Shown here in pieces: positions 1-6,338 of a stretch of DNA of 7,804 bases. The stretch lies in NCBI GenBank assembly GCA_001774505.1, contig MFAF01000071.1:25917-33720 (forward strand), in the 5' to 3' direction. Position numbers and translations under genes: made by a program. The notes beneath the pieces are model-generated. The model had not been told where the DNA came from. It saw only the letters and a list, made by a program, of their open reading frames with translations, and ran no database searches. The stretch comes from Candidatus Coatesbacteria bacterium RBG_13_66_14 (GTDB lineage: Bacteria > RBG-13-66-14). How positions within the stretch are numbered: position 1 is the stretch's first letter; the number at the start of each line of letters is the position of its first letter.

Positions 1-264
1 GGGGCCCTGGCTTTGATTGCGGCCCTGGCCAGCCCCCTGGCTTCTGAAAGCCCCGACGGCCTCGAGGCCGCCCTGGAGCGGGCGACCGACGAAGGCGCCG
101 CGGTGGAAGAGGGCGGGCACCTGGTGGACTCGCCCTGGTCCGACTACGACGCGGGCGGCGACGGCTCTCCCGGCTCCACCATCCTGGCCGGCGTCATCGG
201 CGCCGCCGTCGTCCTCGCCCTCGGCCTTCTCCTGGCGAAGCTCCTCTCGCTGAAAAAGGCCTAG
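1..264 (+). CDS. PDGLE-domain protein (N-type subunit of an ECF cobalt/nickel transporter), 5' end missing
   Basis: The frame is open from the first base and ends at TAG 262-264, so the true start probably lies upstream. A TTG at 13 is a possible but unsupported start. What is visible is the end of a hydrophobic segment (ALALIAALASPLAS), the diagnostic SPDGLE motif encoded at 49-66, and an acidic, Gly-rich extracytoplasmic stretch containing SPWSDYDAGG. A second hydrophobic helix (AGVIGAAVVLALGLLLAKLL) and a lysine-containing tail follow. This two-helix layout matches the PDGLE domain found either as the free NikN/CbiN-like small subunit or as the C-terminus of CbiM/NikM. These proteins work with the CbiM/NikM substrate-binding component to take up Co2+ or Ni2+ across the cytoplasmic membrane. 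Whether this is a separate protein or the tail of a CbiM fusion cannot be told here. No CbiQ or CbiO gene follows, so partners, if present, must lie upstream. Identity of the domain is fairly secure; the metal is unknown. Confidence 0.82.
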   Translation, partial: GALALIAALASPLASESPDGLEAALERATDEGAAVEEGGHLVDSPWSDYDAGGDGSPGSTILAGVIGAAVVLALGLLLAKLLSLKKA

Positions 265-298
265 ACCGCGTTTTCACGGCGGCGATTGACTCCTCGAA

Positions 299-323
299 AG
301 ACCGACCCCGCGCGGGTCGGTCT
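299..323. terminator. GC-rich inverted repeat, possible terminator of the PDGLE gene
   Basis: A 10-bp perfect stem (AGACCGACCC paired with GGGTCGGTCT) closes a 5-base CGCGC loop, 35 bases after the stop codon of the PDGLE gene. The + strand has no U-run after the stem (CGCATAC follows), so it is not a canonical intrinsic terminator in that direction. Read on the - strand the stem is followed by TTTCG, the same short tail seen after the hairpin at 6307-6335. No - strand gene is available to use it. It may be a weak terminator or an mRNA 3'-end stabiliser. Confidence 0.35.
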
Positions 324-354
324 CGCATACTAGAAAAGAGGGGTGGAAAAATAG

Positions 355-360
355 TAAAAT
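355..360 (+). promoter_or_regulatory. Putative -10 box (TAAAAT) of the Asp-box/CTD protein gene
   Basis: TAAAAT differs from the sigma-70 -10 consensus at one base and lies in an AT-rich patch (about 331-383) inside otherwise very GC-rich DNA. It would place the transcription start near 367 and give a leader of about 28 bases before ATG 395. No good -35 hexamer is seen at the expected distance. The same hexamer precedes the paralogue at 3010-3015, which supports a regulatory role. Confidence 0.35.
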
Positions 361-383
361 GCTTAATCTTGTACGTTTGCTTT

Positions 384-388
384 GGAGG
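384..388 (+). promoter_or_regulatory. Ribosome-binding site GGAGG that fixes the start at 395
   Basis: GGAGG ends six bases before ATG 395, ideal Shine-Dalgarno spacing. The earlier in-frame ATG at 359 has no such site. It would also add 12 residues (including RLLWRRP) ahead of an otherwise normal signal peptide, so 395 is preferred. Confidence 0.75.
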
Positions 389-394
389 CGCCCG

Positions 395-2965
395 ATGCGT
401 GGGAAGGCGATCTGCCTCGTGTCTTTTTTCGTTTTGGCCGGCTCGGCCCTGGGCGGGACCTGGGTGCAGACGAGCTGGGTGGACGGCGGCTCGGGATCGC
501 TGGACGACCTTTGGAACGCCCACCAGCGGAGCTTCTACCAGAGCCAGGACCTCGCCTGGTGGCGCTACGTCTCGGACTCGTATACGGGAGACAACTTCAT
601 CTTCCCCTACGCGCCCCGCGAGGAAGAGGTGGACGTGTTCGGGGAGGGCGACCTCCAAGAGACGCGGACGGTGAACTGCGGAACCGTCTACAAGAGCGGG
701 GACGACGTCTACCTGGTCCTCGGCGGCCGGGACTCGGCGGGCTTTCCCTGCATCTACTTCTCGAAGGACCAGGGAGTCAACTGGGAGGAGACCCGCGACA
801 CGACGGTCACGGACGGAGCGGTCTTCGCCGTGGCCCAGCAGCCCGGCTCCGACCGGCTGCACCTCCTGGCCAACACCACCGGGGGCCAGTTCGTACGTAT
901 CTATATCCTGGACAATCTCCAGGACACGGGCTGGAATCTGGAGGACGGATTTTCGGCCGAATACGCCACCCACGCCTCGTTCCTCTTCGAGAGCGGCAAC
1001 CGCGGCTTTTTGACCATCGCCAACATCTACGACCACCTGCACGAGAAGGTCTGGCGCTGGGACGGGGCGAACTGGACTCCCGGGCCGCACGAGTTCGACC
1101 GCGAAGACCAGCTCTACGGCATCTGGCGCATGGGCGACGGCCGCCTCTACATCGCCGCGGACCGCGGGCTGTACCAGGACGACAGGTGCTTCTACTCGAC
1201 CGACGACGGCGCGACCTGGGAGAACTTCTCGACCGACTACTTCCCCGGCGCCACCGACTTCCCCCGCTTCGTCGCCGTCGGCCCCGGCTTCGGCTGGGAC
1301 GGCAAGTACGCCTACCTCACCTCGTCCGAGGAGGGCCTCACCCAGGAGCTGTGCCGGATCGAGTTCGACGACCCCACCGATTTCGAAACCTTCACCTTCG
1401 CCGGCTCGGCCTCCCTCGACGCGATCCTGGTCGGGGACGACGGCGTCGTCTACGTCGCGGGCTCGAGCGTCGCCGGGGCCTGCCTGTGGTACTCCACCGA
1501 CGACGGCGAGTCCTGGTCCGGCGGCCTCCTCGAGCCCCCCTACGGCGGCTTGAGCGCGCTGCCCGCCCTCTTCCAGGACCCCCGTTACGGGTTCCTCTAC
1601 CTCTCGGGCAACTGGCTGCCCCCGGATTCGGTCCCCTTCATCGTCTTCATGGCCTCGCACGGGGCGTCCATCGAGAGTCTGCCCTACGACTGCGGGGAGT
1701 CCTCGCAGTTCAACTTCATTCAAATCCAGGGCCAGATCGAGGACTACAACCAGCTCGAGGTTTTCCTGCGCTCGTCGAACAACGCCGACATGGAGGGCGC
1801 CCTGGACTGGAACCAGTGCGGGCGCATCACCGACTACAACAACCTCGGCGATGTAGCGGGCCTGAACGACGGCGACCGGTACGTGCAGTACCGGCTCGTC
1901 TTCCACGGCGAGAACGACGTGCCGCTCTCCTTCCCCGCCGTGGACTCCTTCCTCCTGGACTACGCGCCCGAGGGAGAGGAACCGCCCGTGGGCCCGATCG
2001 TGCTCGCCACCGTCCCCCCCGACGGGGCCTCCGACGTGCCCCTGAACGCGAAAATCTGGATCAAGTTCGACCACCGCATGGACCTGGAGAGCTTCAAGGA
2101 TAACTTCTACATCTACGCCGACGACGGCGCGACCGAGATTGATTGGACGGGCAAGCTCGAGGGCGACGGCTTCGAGTTCATCGCCGAGCCCGACCCCGCC
2201 CTGCCGCCCTCAAGCGAGATACAGGTCCTCCTGGACTCGGGCATCACCGACTCCGACGGCGTCCCCATCCAGGACCAGAACGGCGACGGGGAGGGCGCCT
2301 TCGACTTCACGTTCGGCACCGGCGGCGAGGGGGACATTGACGACGAGCCGCCCGTGGTCAGCAATGTCAAGGCCAACCCCAACCCCACCTTCGGCGCCGA
2401 CGTGGTGAGCCTGACATGCAGGGCCGACGACACGGACCGCGGCGGCTCTTTCATCGCCGGCGGGGAGTACTTCGTGGACGACGCGGGCGCCGACGGGGAG
2501 GGCATGCCCCTGACGGCGGCGGACGGCAATTTCGACTCGAGCTTCGAGGAGCTCCTGGCGCTGGTTGACGCGAGCGGCTGGGAAACCGGCTCGACCCACG
2601 TCCTCTACGTGCACGCCCGGGACGCGGCGGGCAACTGGTCGCCCCTGCAATCGGTGGTGGTGGAGACCGAGGGCGAGTTCCTCGACCCGTCGCGGACGTA
2701 CGTCTGGCCCAACCCGGCCGGCGACGCGGCCCACTTCGCCTTCACCCTGGGCGGCAACGCGCGCGTCGTGCTCGTGGTTTACGACCTGGCCGGCCGCGAG
2801 GTGCACCGCCAGCGCGGCGAGTTCAACCTGGGAGAACCGGGGGCCTTCGTCTGGAACCTGGACGGCGTCGCCAGCGACGTTTACATTTTCCGCCTGACCG
2901 CCGAGGAGATCGGCGGGATGGGGCGCTCCGCCTCCGTGGTGAAGAAGCTGGCCGTGGTGCGCTAG
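395..2965 (+). CDS. Secreted multidomain protein: Asp-box propeller region, Big_5-like and Ig-like domains, T9SS-type C-terminal domain
   Basis: This 856-residue protein is probably exported and displayed or released at the cell surface. Residues 1 to about 20 form a signal peptide (MRGKAICLVSFFVLAGSALG). Residues of about 50-430 are rich in short beta strands and carry three clear Asp-boxes, SKDQGVNW (123-130), STDDGATW (268-275) and STDDGESW (367-374), typical of BNR/sialidase-like beta-propellers. No sialidase catalytic set was recognised, so an enzyme call is not justified. Residues 436-525 look like a beta-sandwich (DRYVQYRLVF). Residues 534-641 resemble a Big_5 Ig-like domain (PPDGASDVPLN), and 650-762 a second Ig-like domain ending in DAAGNWSPL. 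Residues 766-856 are the C-terminal domain (YVWPNPA, VYDLAGREVH, DVYIFRL, KKLAVVR), which resembles FlgD-Ig/T9SS sorting domains. The last 320 or so residues are paralogous to the next gene. The ligand or function of the propeller is unknown. Confidence 0.85.
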   Translation: MRGKAICLVSFFVLAGSALGGTWVQTSWVDGGSGSLDDLWNAHQRSFYQSQDLAWWRYVSDSYTGDNFIFPYAPREEEVDVFGEGDLQETRTVNCGTVYKSGDDVYLVLGGRDSAGFPCIYFSKDQGVNWEETRDTTVTDGAVFAVAQQPGSDRLHLLANTTGGQFVRIYILDNLQDTGWNLEDGFSAEYATHASFLFESGNRGFLTIANIYDHLHEKVWRWDGANWTPGPHEFDREDQLYGIWRMGDGRLYIAADRGLYQDDRCFYSTDDGATWENFSTDYFPGATDFPRFVAVGPGFGWDGKYAYLTSSEEGLTQELCRIEFDDPTDFETFTFAGSASLDAILVGDDGVVYVAGSSVAGACLWYSTDDGESWSGGLLEPPYGGLSALPALFQDPRYGFLYLSGNWLPPDSVPFIVFMASHGASIESLPYDCGESSQFNFIQIQGQIEDYNQLEVFLRSSNNADMEGALDWNQCGRITDYNNLGDVAGLNDGDRYVQYRLVFHGENDVPLSFPAVDSFLLDYAPEGEEPPVGPIVLATVPPDGASDVPLNAKIWIKFDHRMDLESFKDNFYIYADDGATEIDWTGKLEGDGFEFIAEPDPALPPSSEIQVLLDSGITDSDGVPIQDQNGDGEGAFDFTFGTGGEGDIDDEPPVVSNVKANPNPTFGADVVSLTCRADDTDRGGSFIAGGEYFVDDAGADGEGMPLTAADGNFDSSFEELLALVDASGWETGSTHVLYVHARDAAGNWSPLQSVVVETEGEFLDPSRTYVWPNPAGDAAHFAFTLGGNARVVLVVYDLAGREVHRQRGEFNLGEPGAFVWNLDGVASDVYIFRLTAEEIGGMGRSASVVKKLAVVR

Positions 2966-3009
2966 AGAAGGCCGCGCGGGCCGGACCGTCGGAAACCGGG
3001 GGGCGAAGT

Positions 3010-3015
3010 TAAAAT
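3010..3015 (+). promoter_or_regulatory. Putative -10 box (TAAAAT) upstream of the shorter CTD paralogue
   Basis: The 66-base gap between the two paralogous genes is GC-rich apart from GTTAAAATAC. It contains the same TAAAAT hexamer as at 355-360. Used as a -10 element it would start transcription near 3022, leaving only about 10 bases of leader. No convincing -35 element is visible. The gene may instead be co-transcribed with its upstream neighbour. Confidence 0.3.
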
Positions 3016-3022
3016 ACACCCG

Positions 3023-3026
3023 AAGG
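3023..3026 (+). promoter_or_regulatory. Ribosome-binding site AAGG deciding start at 3032
   Basis: AAGG(TGG) lies five bases before ATG 3032. The in-frame GTG at 3026 overlaps this site and has no purine-rich motif of its own at a usable distance, so ATG 3032 is the likely start. The resulting N-terminus (MFRKFMSLAAILGL) is a normal signal-peptide opening. Confidence 0.6.
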
Positions 3027-3031
3027 TGGCG

Positions 3032-4090
3032 ATGTTTCGCAAATTTATGAGCCTGGCGGCGATTCTGGGCCTGTGCGCCCCGACACTCGCGGCGGGGACC
3101 GGCTCCGAGCCGGGCGGCGCCCAGGACGGCCCCGTCGTCGAGAGGACTCTCCCCGACCGCGGCGACGAGGATGTCCCGCGCAACGTCGAGATCCGCGTCT
3201 TCTTCGACCGCCGGATGCTCCTGGACAGCTTCTACGGCGAGTTCGAAATCCGGCTCCAGGGCGGCAGCCTCCTGGACTGGACGGGGCGGCTGGAGGGCAA
3301 CGGCCGGGTCTTCGTGGCCGAGCCGGACCAGAGCCTGCCGTCCGACAGGGGCATCGAGGTCACCCTCGGCAGGGGCATCACGGACGCCGACGGCGAACCC
3401 ATCGAGGACCAGAACGGCGGCGAACCCGGGGCTTACTTCTTCGACTTCGTGACCGGCCACGGAACGGACACCGAGCCCCCCGACCTCACCGACGTCGAGG
3501 TCACCCCGAACCCGACCTACGGCGCGGACCGGCTCGCCCTGACGGGGTGGGCCGACGACTCCGGGGGGTCCATCATCGGCGCGGCCGAATACTTCGTGGA
3601 CAGCCTGGGCAAGGACGGCGACGGCCTCCCCATGGACGCCTCCGACGGTGAGTTCAACGAGACCGCGGAGTGGGTCCGCGGCGAGATTGACGCCGGCGGG
3701 TGGGAGCCGGGCTCGATCCACGTCATCTTCACGCACGCCATGGACCTCGCGGGGAACTGGTCCCCCCTCAAGTCGGTGGTCGTGTACACCGAGGGCGGCG
3801 AGTTCTTCGACCCCGACCGCGCCTACGTCTGGCCCAACCCCGCCCGCGACCGGGCCGCGTTCACCTTCACCGTGGGCGGCAACTGCCTGGTCGAGCTCGT
3901 GGTTTACGACCTGGCGGGCCGCGAGGTCCACCGCGACGCGGACTATTTCCCCACCGGGGAGACGGGTTCGTTCGTCTGGGACCTGGGGGACGCGGCCAGC
4001 GACGTTTACATCTTCCGCCTCGCCGTCCGCGAGACCTCGGGCCAGCTCCGCCAGGCGTCCGTGGTGAAGAAGCTGGCCGTGGTCCGCTGA
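3032..4090 (+). CDS. Secreted Big_5-like/Ig-like protein with T9SS-type C-terminal domain (paralogue of upstream gene)
   Basis: The 352-residue product has a signal peptide (MFRKFMSLAAILGLCAPTLAA, cleavage near 20-22) and a short linker. A Big_5-like domain follows at about 34-142 (DEDVPRNVEIRVFFDRRM, LDWTGRLEGNG). An Ig-like domain spans about 147-258 (AAEYFVDSLGKDGDGLPMDA, AMDLAGNWSPLKSVV). The sorting-type C-terminal domain is at about 262-352 (AYVWPNPARD, VYDLAGREVH, DVYIFRL, KKLAVVR). It matches the last 320 or so residues of the preceding protein domain for domain. In the last 91 residues I count 61 identities in an ungapped hand alignment. It lacks the Asp-box propeller, so it is either a duplicate stripped of the N-terminal module or the ancestral core. 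No catalytic motif is recognised. A structural, adhesive or cell-surface role is inferred only from the Ig-like domains and export signals. Confidence 0.83.
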   Translation: MFRKFMSLAAILGLCAPTLAAGTGSEPGGAQDGPVVERTLPDRGDEDVPRNVEIRVFFDRRMLLDSFYGEFEIRLQGGSLLDWTGRLEGNGRVFVAEPDQSLPSDRGIEVTLGRGITDADGEPIEDQNGGEPGAYFFDFVTGHGTDTEPPDLTDVEVTPNPTYGADRLALTGWADDSGGSIIGAAEYFVDSLGKDGDGLPMDASDGEFNETAEWVRGEIDAGGWEPGSIHVIFTHAMDLAGNWSPLKSVVVYTEGGEFFDPDRAYVWPNPARDRAAFTFTVGGNCLVELVVYDLAGREVHRDADYFPTGETGSFVWDLGDAASDVYIFRLAVRETSGQLRQASVVKKLAVVR

Positions 4091-4096
4091 CGCCGG

Positions 4097-4122
4097 GGAG
4101 GGCGGCGGCGGGTCAACCGCCG
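4097..4122. repeat. GC-rich direct repeat, copy 1, forming a hairpin
   Basis: The 17-base GGAGGGCGGCGGCGGGT (4097-4113) recurs exactly at 4150-4166. Here it continues into CAACCGCCG, giving a perfect 6-bp hairpin CGGCGG/CCGCCG (4106-4111 with 4117-4122) around GTCAA. It lies just after the stop codon of the 352-residue protein gene and has no U-run. It could help end or stabilise that transcript. Confidence 0.55.
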
Positions 4123-4149
4123 TGCAGGGGCGGAACCGCCGGCAAAACC

Positions 4150-4177
4150 GGAGGGCGGCGGCGGGTAAATACCGCCG
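4150..4177. repeat. GC-rich direct repeat, copy 2, forming a hairpin
   Basis: This is the second exact copy of the 17-base unit (4150-4166), followed by AAATACCGCCG. It again yields a CGGCGG/CCGCCG stem (4159-4164 with 4172-4177), now around a 7-base loop. The loop sequences differ while both stem arms are kept. Between the copies are two further small inverted repeats: GGCGG-AA-CCGCC (4129-4140) and CCGG-CAAAA-CCGG (4139-4151). Confidence 0.55.
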
Positions 4178-4220
4178 ACGGTGACGGGAGACGGTCGGGC
4201 GCTCCGCCGGGCGACGGTTC

Positions 4221-4226
4221 CATATT
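4221..4226 (+). promoter_or_regulatory. Possible -10 box (CATATT) of the PorV-like/TPR gene
   Basis: CATATTGAAAA is the first AT-rich patch in the 170-base gap and lies 34 bases before ATG 4261. It would give a leader of about 28 bases, close to that inferred for the gene at 395. The hexamer is a weak match and no -35 element is evident. The hairpin array just upstream also suggests a separate transcription unit. Confidence 0.22.
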
Positions 4227-4260
4227 GAAAACGACCACCGCGCATTTTTAGGAGTCTGCG

Positions 4261-6213
4261 ATGTCGAAGCGGTTTTTGACGACGATCCTGGTCCTGGGCC
4301 TCGCGGCGGCCTCCGTCGCCGGGAACGCCGGGGCGACCTTCCTCTTGCTGCCCCAGGACCTCCGGGCGGTGGGCATGGGCGGCACCGGCGCCGGAGAGGC
4401 CGGGAGCCTCGGCGGGCTCTTCTACAACCCGGCGAGCCTGGGCTTCCGCTCGGAGGCCGTGATGAACGCCGCCTTCACGAGCTGGATCGCCGAGACGAGC
4501 CTCGGCTACCTGGCCGGCTGCCTGCCCCTCGGGAAGGCGGGGGTCGTATCGCTGGGCGCCACCTACATGCGCGTGGGCGACTTCGAGCGCCGGACCGGCG
4601 ACACCGACGAGCCCGTCGGCACCTTCGACGCCATGGGCCTGGCCGCCGAGGCCGGCTACGGCATCGAGCTCTTCGACGGCTTCTCGGCCGGGATGACCGC
4701 CGGGGTGGTCCACCAGCGCCTGGACACCTACTCCGCCACCGGGGCAAGCTTCGACCTGGGCGTCCAGTATCGCTTCCCCTTCGACTGGCTCACCGTGGGC
4801 CTGGCGGGGAGGAATCTCGGCACGCCCCTGACCTTCATCAGCGAGGAAACCCCGCTGCCGTCGAACGTGGTCGGCGGGGTCAACCTCTGTTTCCTGGGCG
4901 GCGACCTCGGCTTCAACCTGGACGCCGAGTACCACCTCGACGACGCCGCGGACAACCTCTACGCCCACGCGGGCGGCGAGTACGTCCTCTTCGACACGGC
5001 GGCGCTCCGGGTCGGCTACACCTACGGTTACGGCTCCCAGGGGGGCAACATCACCGGCCTGTCCGCCGGTATCGGCCTCCAGGTCGTCGGCATCACCTTC
5101 GATTTCGCCTACACCAACCAGGGCGACCTGGGCGGCTCCTACCGCGTGGGGGTGGGTTACGACTTCGCCTATTTCACCACCCGCCGGGACACCCTCCGGG
5201 AGTACCTGGACCAGATAGCCGAGCAGGAGCGGGCCACCAGCCGCGCCTTTTACTCCGAGGGCCAGGACGCCATGAGCCGGGAGCGCTACGCCGACGCGGC
5301 CAGCGCCTTCGACAAGGCGCTCATCTGGGACCCCGCCTTCACCGAGGCCGCGGCGGCCTACGACAATGCCGTCGGGCTGGCCCGGGAGAAGGAGATCGCC
5401 GATCACGTCTCCCAGGGCGAGCTGTATCTGAAGATAGAGGACTACGTCTCGGCCCAGGCCGAGTTCTCCGCCGCCCTGGAGATAGACCCCGAGCACGCCG
5501 AGGCCCTCCGGCTGGTGACCTTCGCCTCGGACGCCCTGGTCCGGCAGCTCGCCGAGCGGGAGGCCCAGGCGGCCGAGCTGTCGCAGAAGGCGGCCGACCT
5601 CTTCGCCGCCGGGGACTTCCGCGGGGCCATATCGGCCTGGAGCGAGGTCCTGGTCCTGGACCCCGGCAACGGACTGGCGCTGGGATACCTGAACCAGGCC
5701 CAGGGCCGCCTGGAGGACCAGGTGGAGCAGGAGAAGCGGATGGCGCGCAACCTCGAGGACCAGGGGCGCTACGAGGAGGCGCTGGAGCACTGGCTCAAGG
5801 CCCACGAGCTGGACCCCGAGGACCCCGAGCTGCCCGTGGCCATCAGCCAGTGCCGCGGTTACCTCTCCCGGCAGATCGAGACCCTGGTCGCCGACGGCGT
5901 GGCCCGGTACGAGCGGGGCGAGTACGCCGCAGCCAAGGACCTCTTCCACCAGGCGCAGCGTCTCGACCCCGGCAACCGGAAGGCCGCGGAGTACCTGGCG
6001 AAAATCGAGGCCGCCCAGACCACGACGGTGCGCGAGTCGGACCCCATCACCGCCAACGAGTTCTACCTCAAGGGCGTTCAGGCCTACACCCGCAAAGACT
6101 ACGAGCTGGCAATATACTACTGGGAGCAGTGCCTCTACTACCAGCCCGACCACCCCAAGGCGGGCCCGAACATCGAGCGGGCGCGGCAGCTCCTGGCGGC
6201 CCTGCACGAATAG
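4261..6213 (+). CDS. PorV/PorQ-like outer-membrane beta-barrel fused to C-terminal TPR repeats
   Basis: The start is fixed by AGGAG (4250-4254), six bases before ATG. The 650-residue product has a signal peptide (MSKRFLTTILVLGLAAASVA, cleavage near 21-26). The hallmark N-terminus of the PorV/PorQ (UPF0164-like) family follows: LLLPQDLRAVGMGG, then LFYNPASLGF. Alternating beta strands continue to about residue 305 and end in VGYDFAYF, with the terminal aromatic typical of outer-membrane barrels. After a charged helix (about 308-329) come roughly six TPR units, near 330-360, 382-415, 440-473, 493-525, 542-575 and 600-635, each ending in a DP or QP turn. PorV in T9SS binds cargo C-terminal domains at the outer membrane, and two such cargo-like genes lie directly upstream. 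The TPR half is most likely periplasmic and binds protein partners or peptidoglycan-associated factors; this is inferred. Simple PorV proteins lack such a tail, so the length is unusual. It could instead be a FadL-like barrel unrelated to secretion. Confidence 0.85.
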   Translation: MSKRFLTTILVLGLAAASVAGNAGATFLLLPQDLRAVGMGGTGAGEAGSLGGLFYNPASLGFRSEAVMNAAFTSWIAETSLGYLAGCLPLGKAGVVSLGATYMRVGDFERRTGDTDEPVGTFDAMGLAAEAGYGIELFDGFSAGMTAGVVHQRLDTYSATGASFDLGVQYRFPFDWLTVGLAGRNLGTPLTFISEETPLPSNVVGGVNLCFLGGDLGFNLDAEYHLDDAADNLYAHAGGEYVLFDTAALRVGYTYGYGSQGGNITGLSAGIGLQVVGITFDFAYTNQGDLGGSYRVGVGYDFAYFTTRRDTLREYLDQIAEQERATSRAFYSEGQDAMSRERYADAASAFDKALIWDPAFTEAAAAYDNAVGLAREKEIADHVSQGELYLKIEDYVSAQAEFSAALEIDPEHAEALRLVTFASDALVRQLAEREAQAAELSQKAADLFAAGDFRGAISAWSEVLVLDPGNGLALGYLNQAQGRLEDQVEQEKRMARNLEDQGRYEEALEHWLKAHELDPEDPELPVAISQCRGYLSRQIETLVADGVARYERGEYAAAKDLFHQAQRLDPGNRKAAEYLAKIEAAQTTTVRESDPITANEFYLKGVQAYTRKDYELAIYYWEQCLYYQPDHPKAGPNIERARQLLAALHE

Positions 6214-6306
6214 GCCCGGCCGACCGGCGGCGGACCGTGGAACGCGGGGCAGGCCGCCCGCAGGTTGGCGGTACAACGCGCTAACCAACGCCGGCGGAGA
6301 ATAAGG

Positions 6307-6338
6307 GACCGCGGGGCGGAGCCGGCTCCGCGGTCTTT
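6307..6338 (+). terminator. Probable intrinsic terminator after the PorV-like/TPR gene
   Basis: GACCGCGG (6307-6314) pairs with CCGCGGTC (6328-6335) in an 8-bp stem, directly followed by TTTCG. Nested inside is a perfect 16-base palindrome (6316-6331, GCGGAGCC/GGCTCCGC), which offers an alternative fold. The U-tract is short, only three bases. The hairpin is 93 bases past the stop and 37 bases before the next start codon, so it could also act in the leader of the cyclase gene. Confidence 0.5.

Noticed and set aside
13..15. TTG at 13 as the true start of the PDGLE protein
   Set aside because: The frame is open to base 1 and the hydrophobic segment already begins before this codon. No ribosome-binding site precedes it, so a truncated gene is more likely.
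359..394. Earlier ATG start at 359 for the Asp-box protein
   Set aside because: There is no Shine-Dalgarno site. It overlaps the likely -10 box and would put a charged, Trp-containing extension ahead of a good signal peptide. GGAGG is correctly placed for ATG 395.
194..2074. Long open frame on the - strand (626 codons)
   Set aside because: It is antisense to the Asp-box protein gene and has the low-complexity Val/Gly/Glu/Arg composition produced by reading GC3-rich codons backwards. It has no recognisable domain, and it extends across the intergenic gap.
3026..3031. GTG start at 3026 for the 352-residue protein
   Set aside because: It overlaps the probable ribosome-binding site and adds only two residues. 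ATG 3032 is better spaced.
2210..3931. Long open frame on the - strand (573 codons)
   Set aside because: It spans two + strand paralogues and the gap between them. Its internal similarity only mirrors the duplication on the other strand.
4097..4177. Possible CRISPR array
   Set aside because: There are only two copies of a 17-base low-complexity GC repeat, a single 36-base spacer that itself contains inverted repeats, and no cas gene nearby.
4006..6288. Long open frame on the - strand (760 codons)
   Set aside because: It is antisense to the PorV-like/TPR gene, which has a clear ribosome-binding site, signal peptide and recognisable domains. The reverse frame has none of these.
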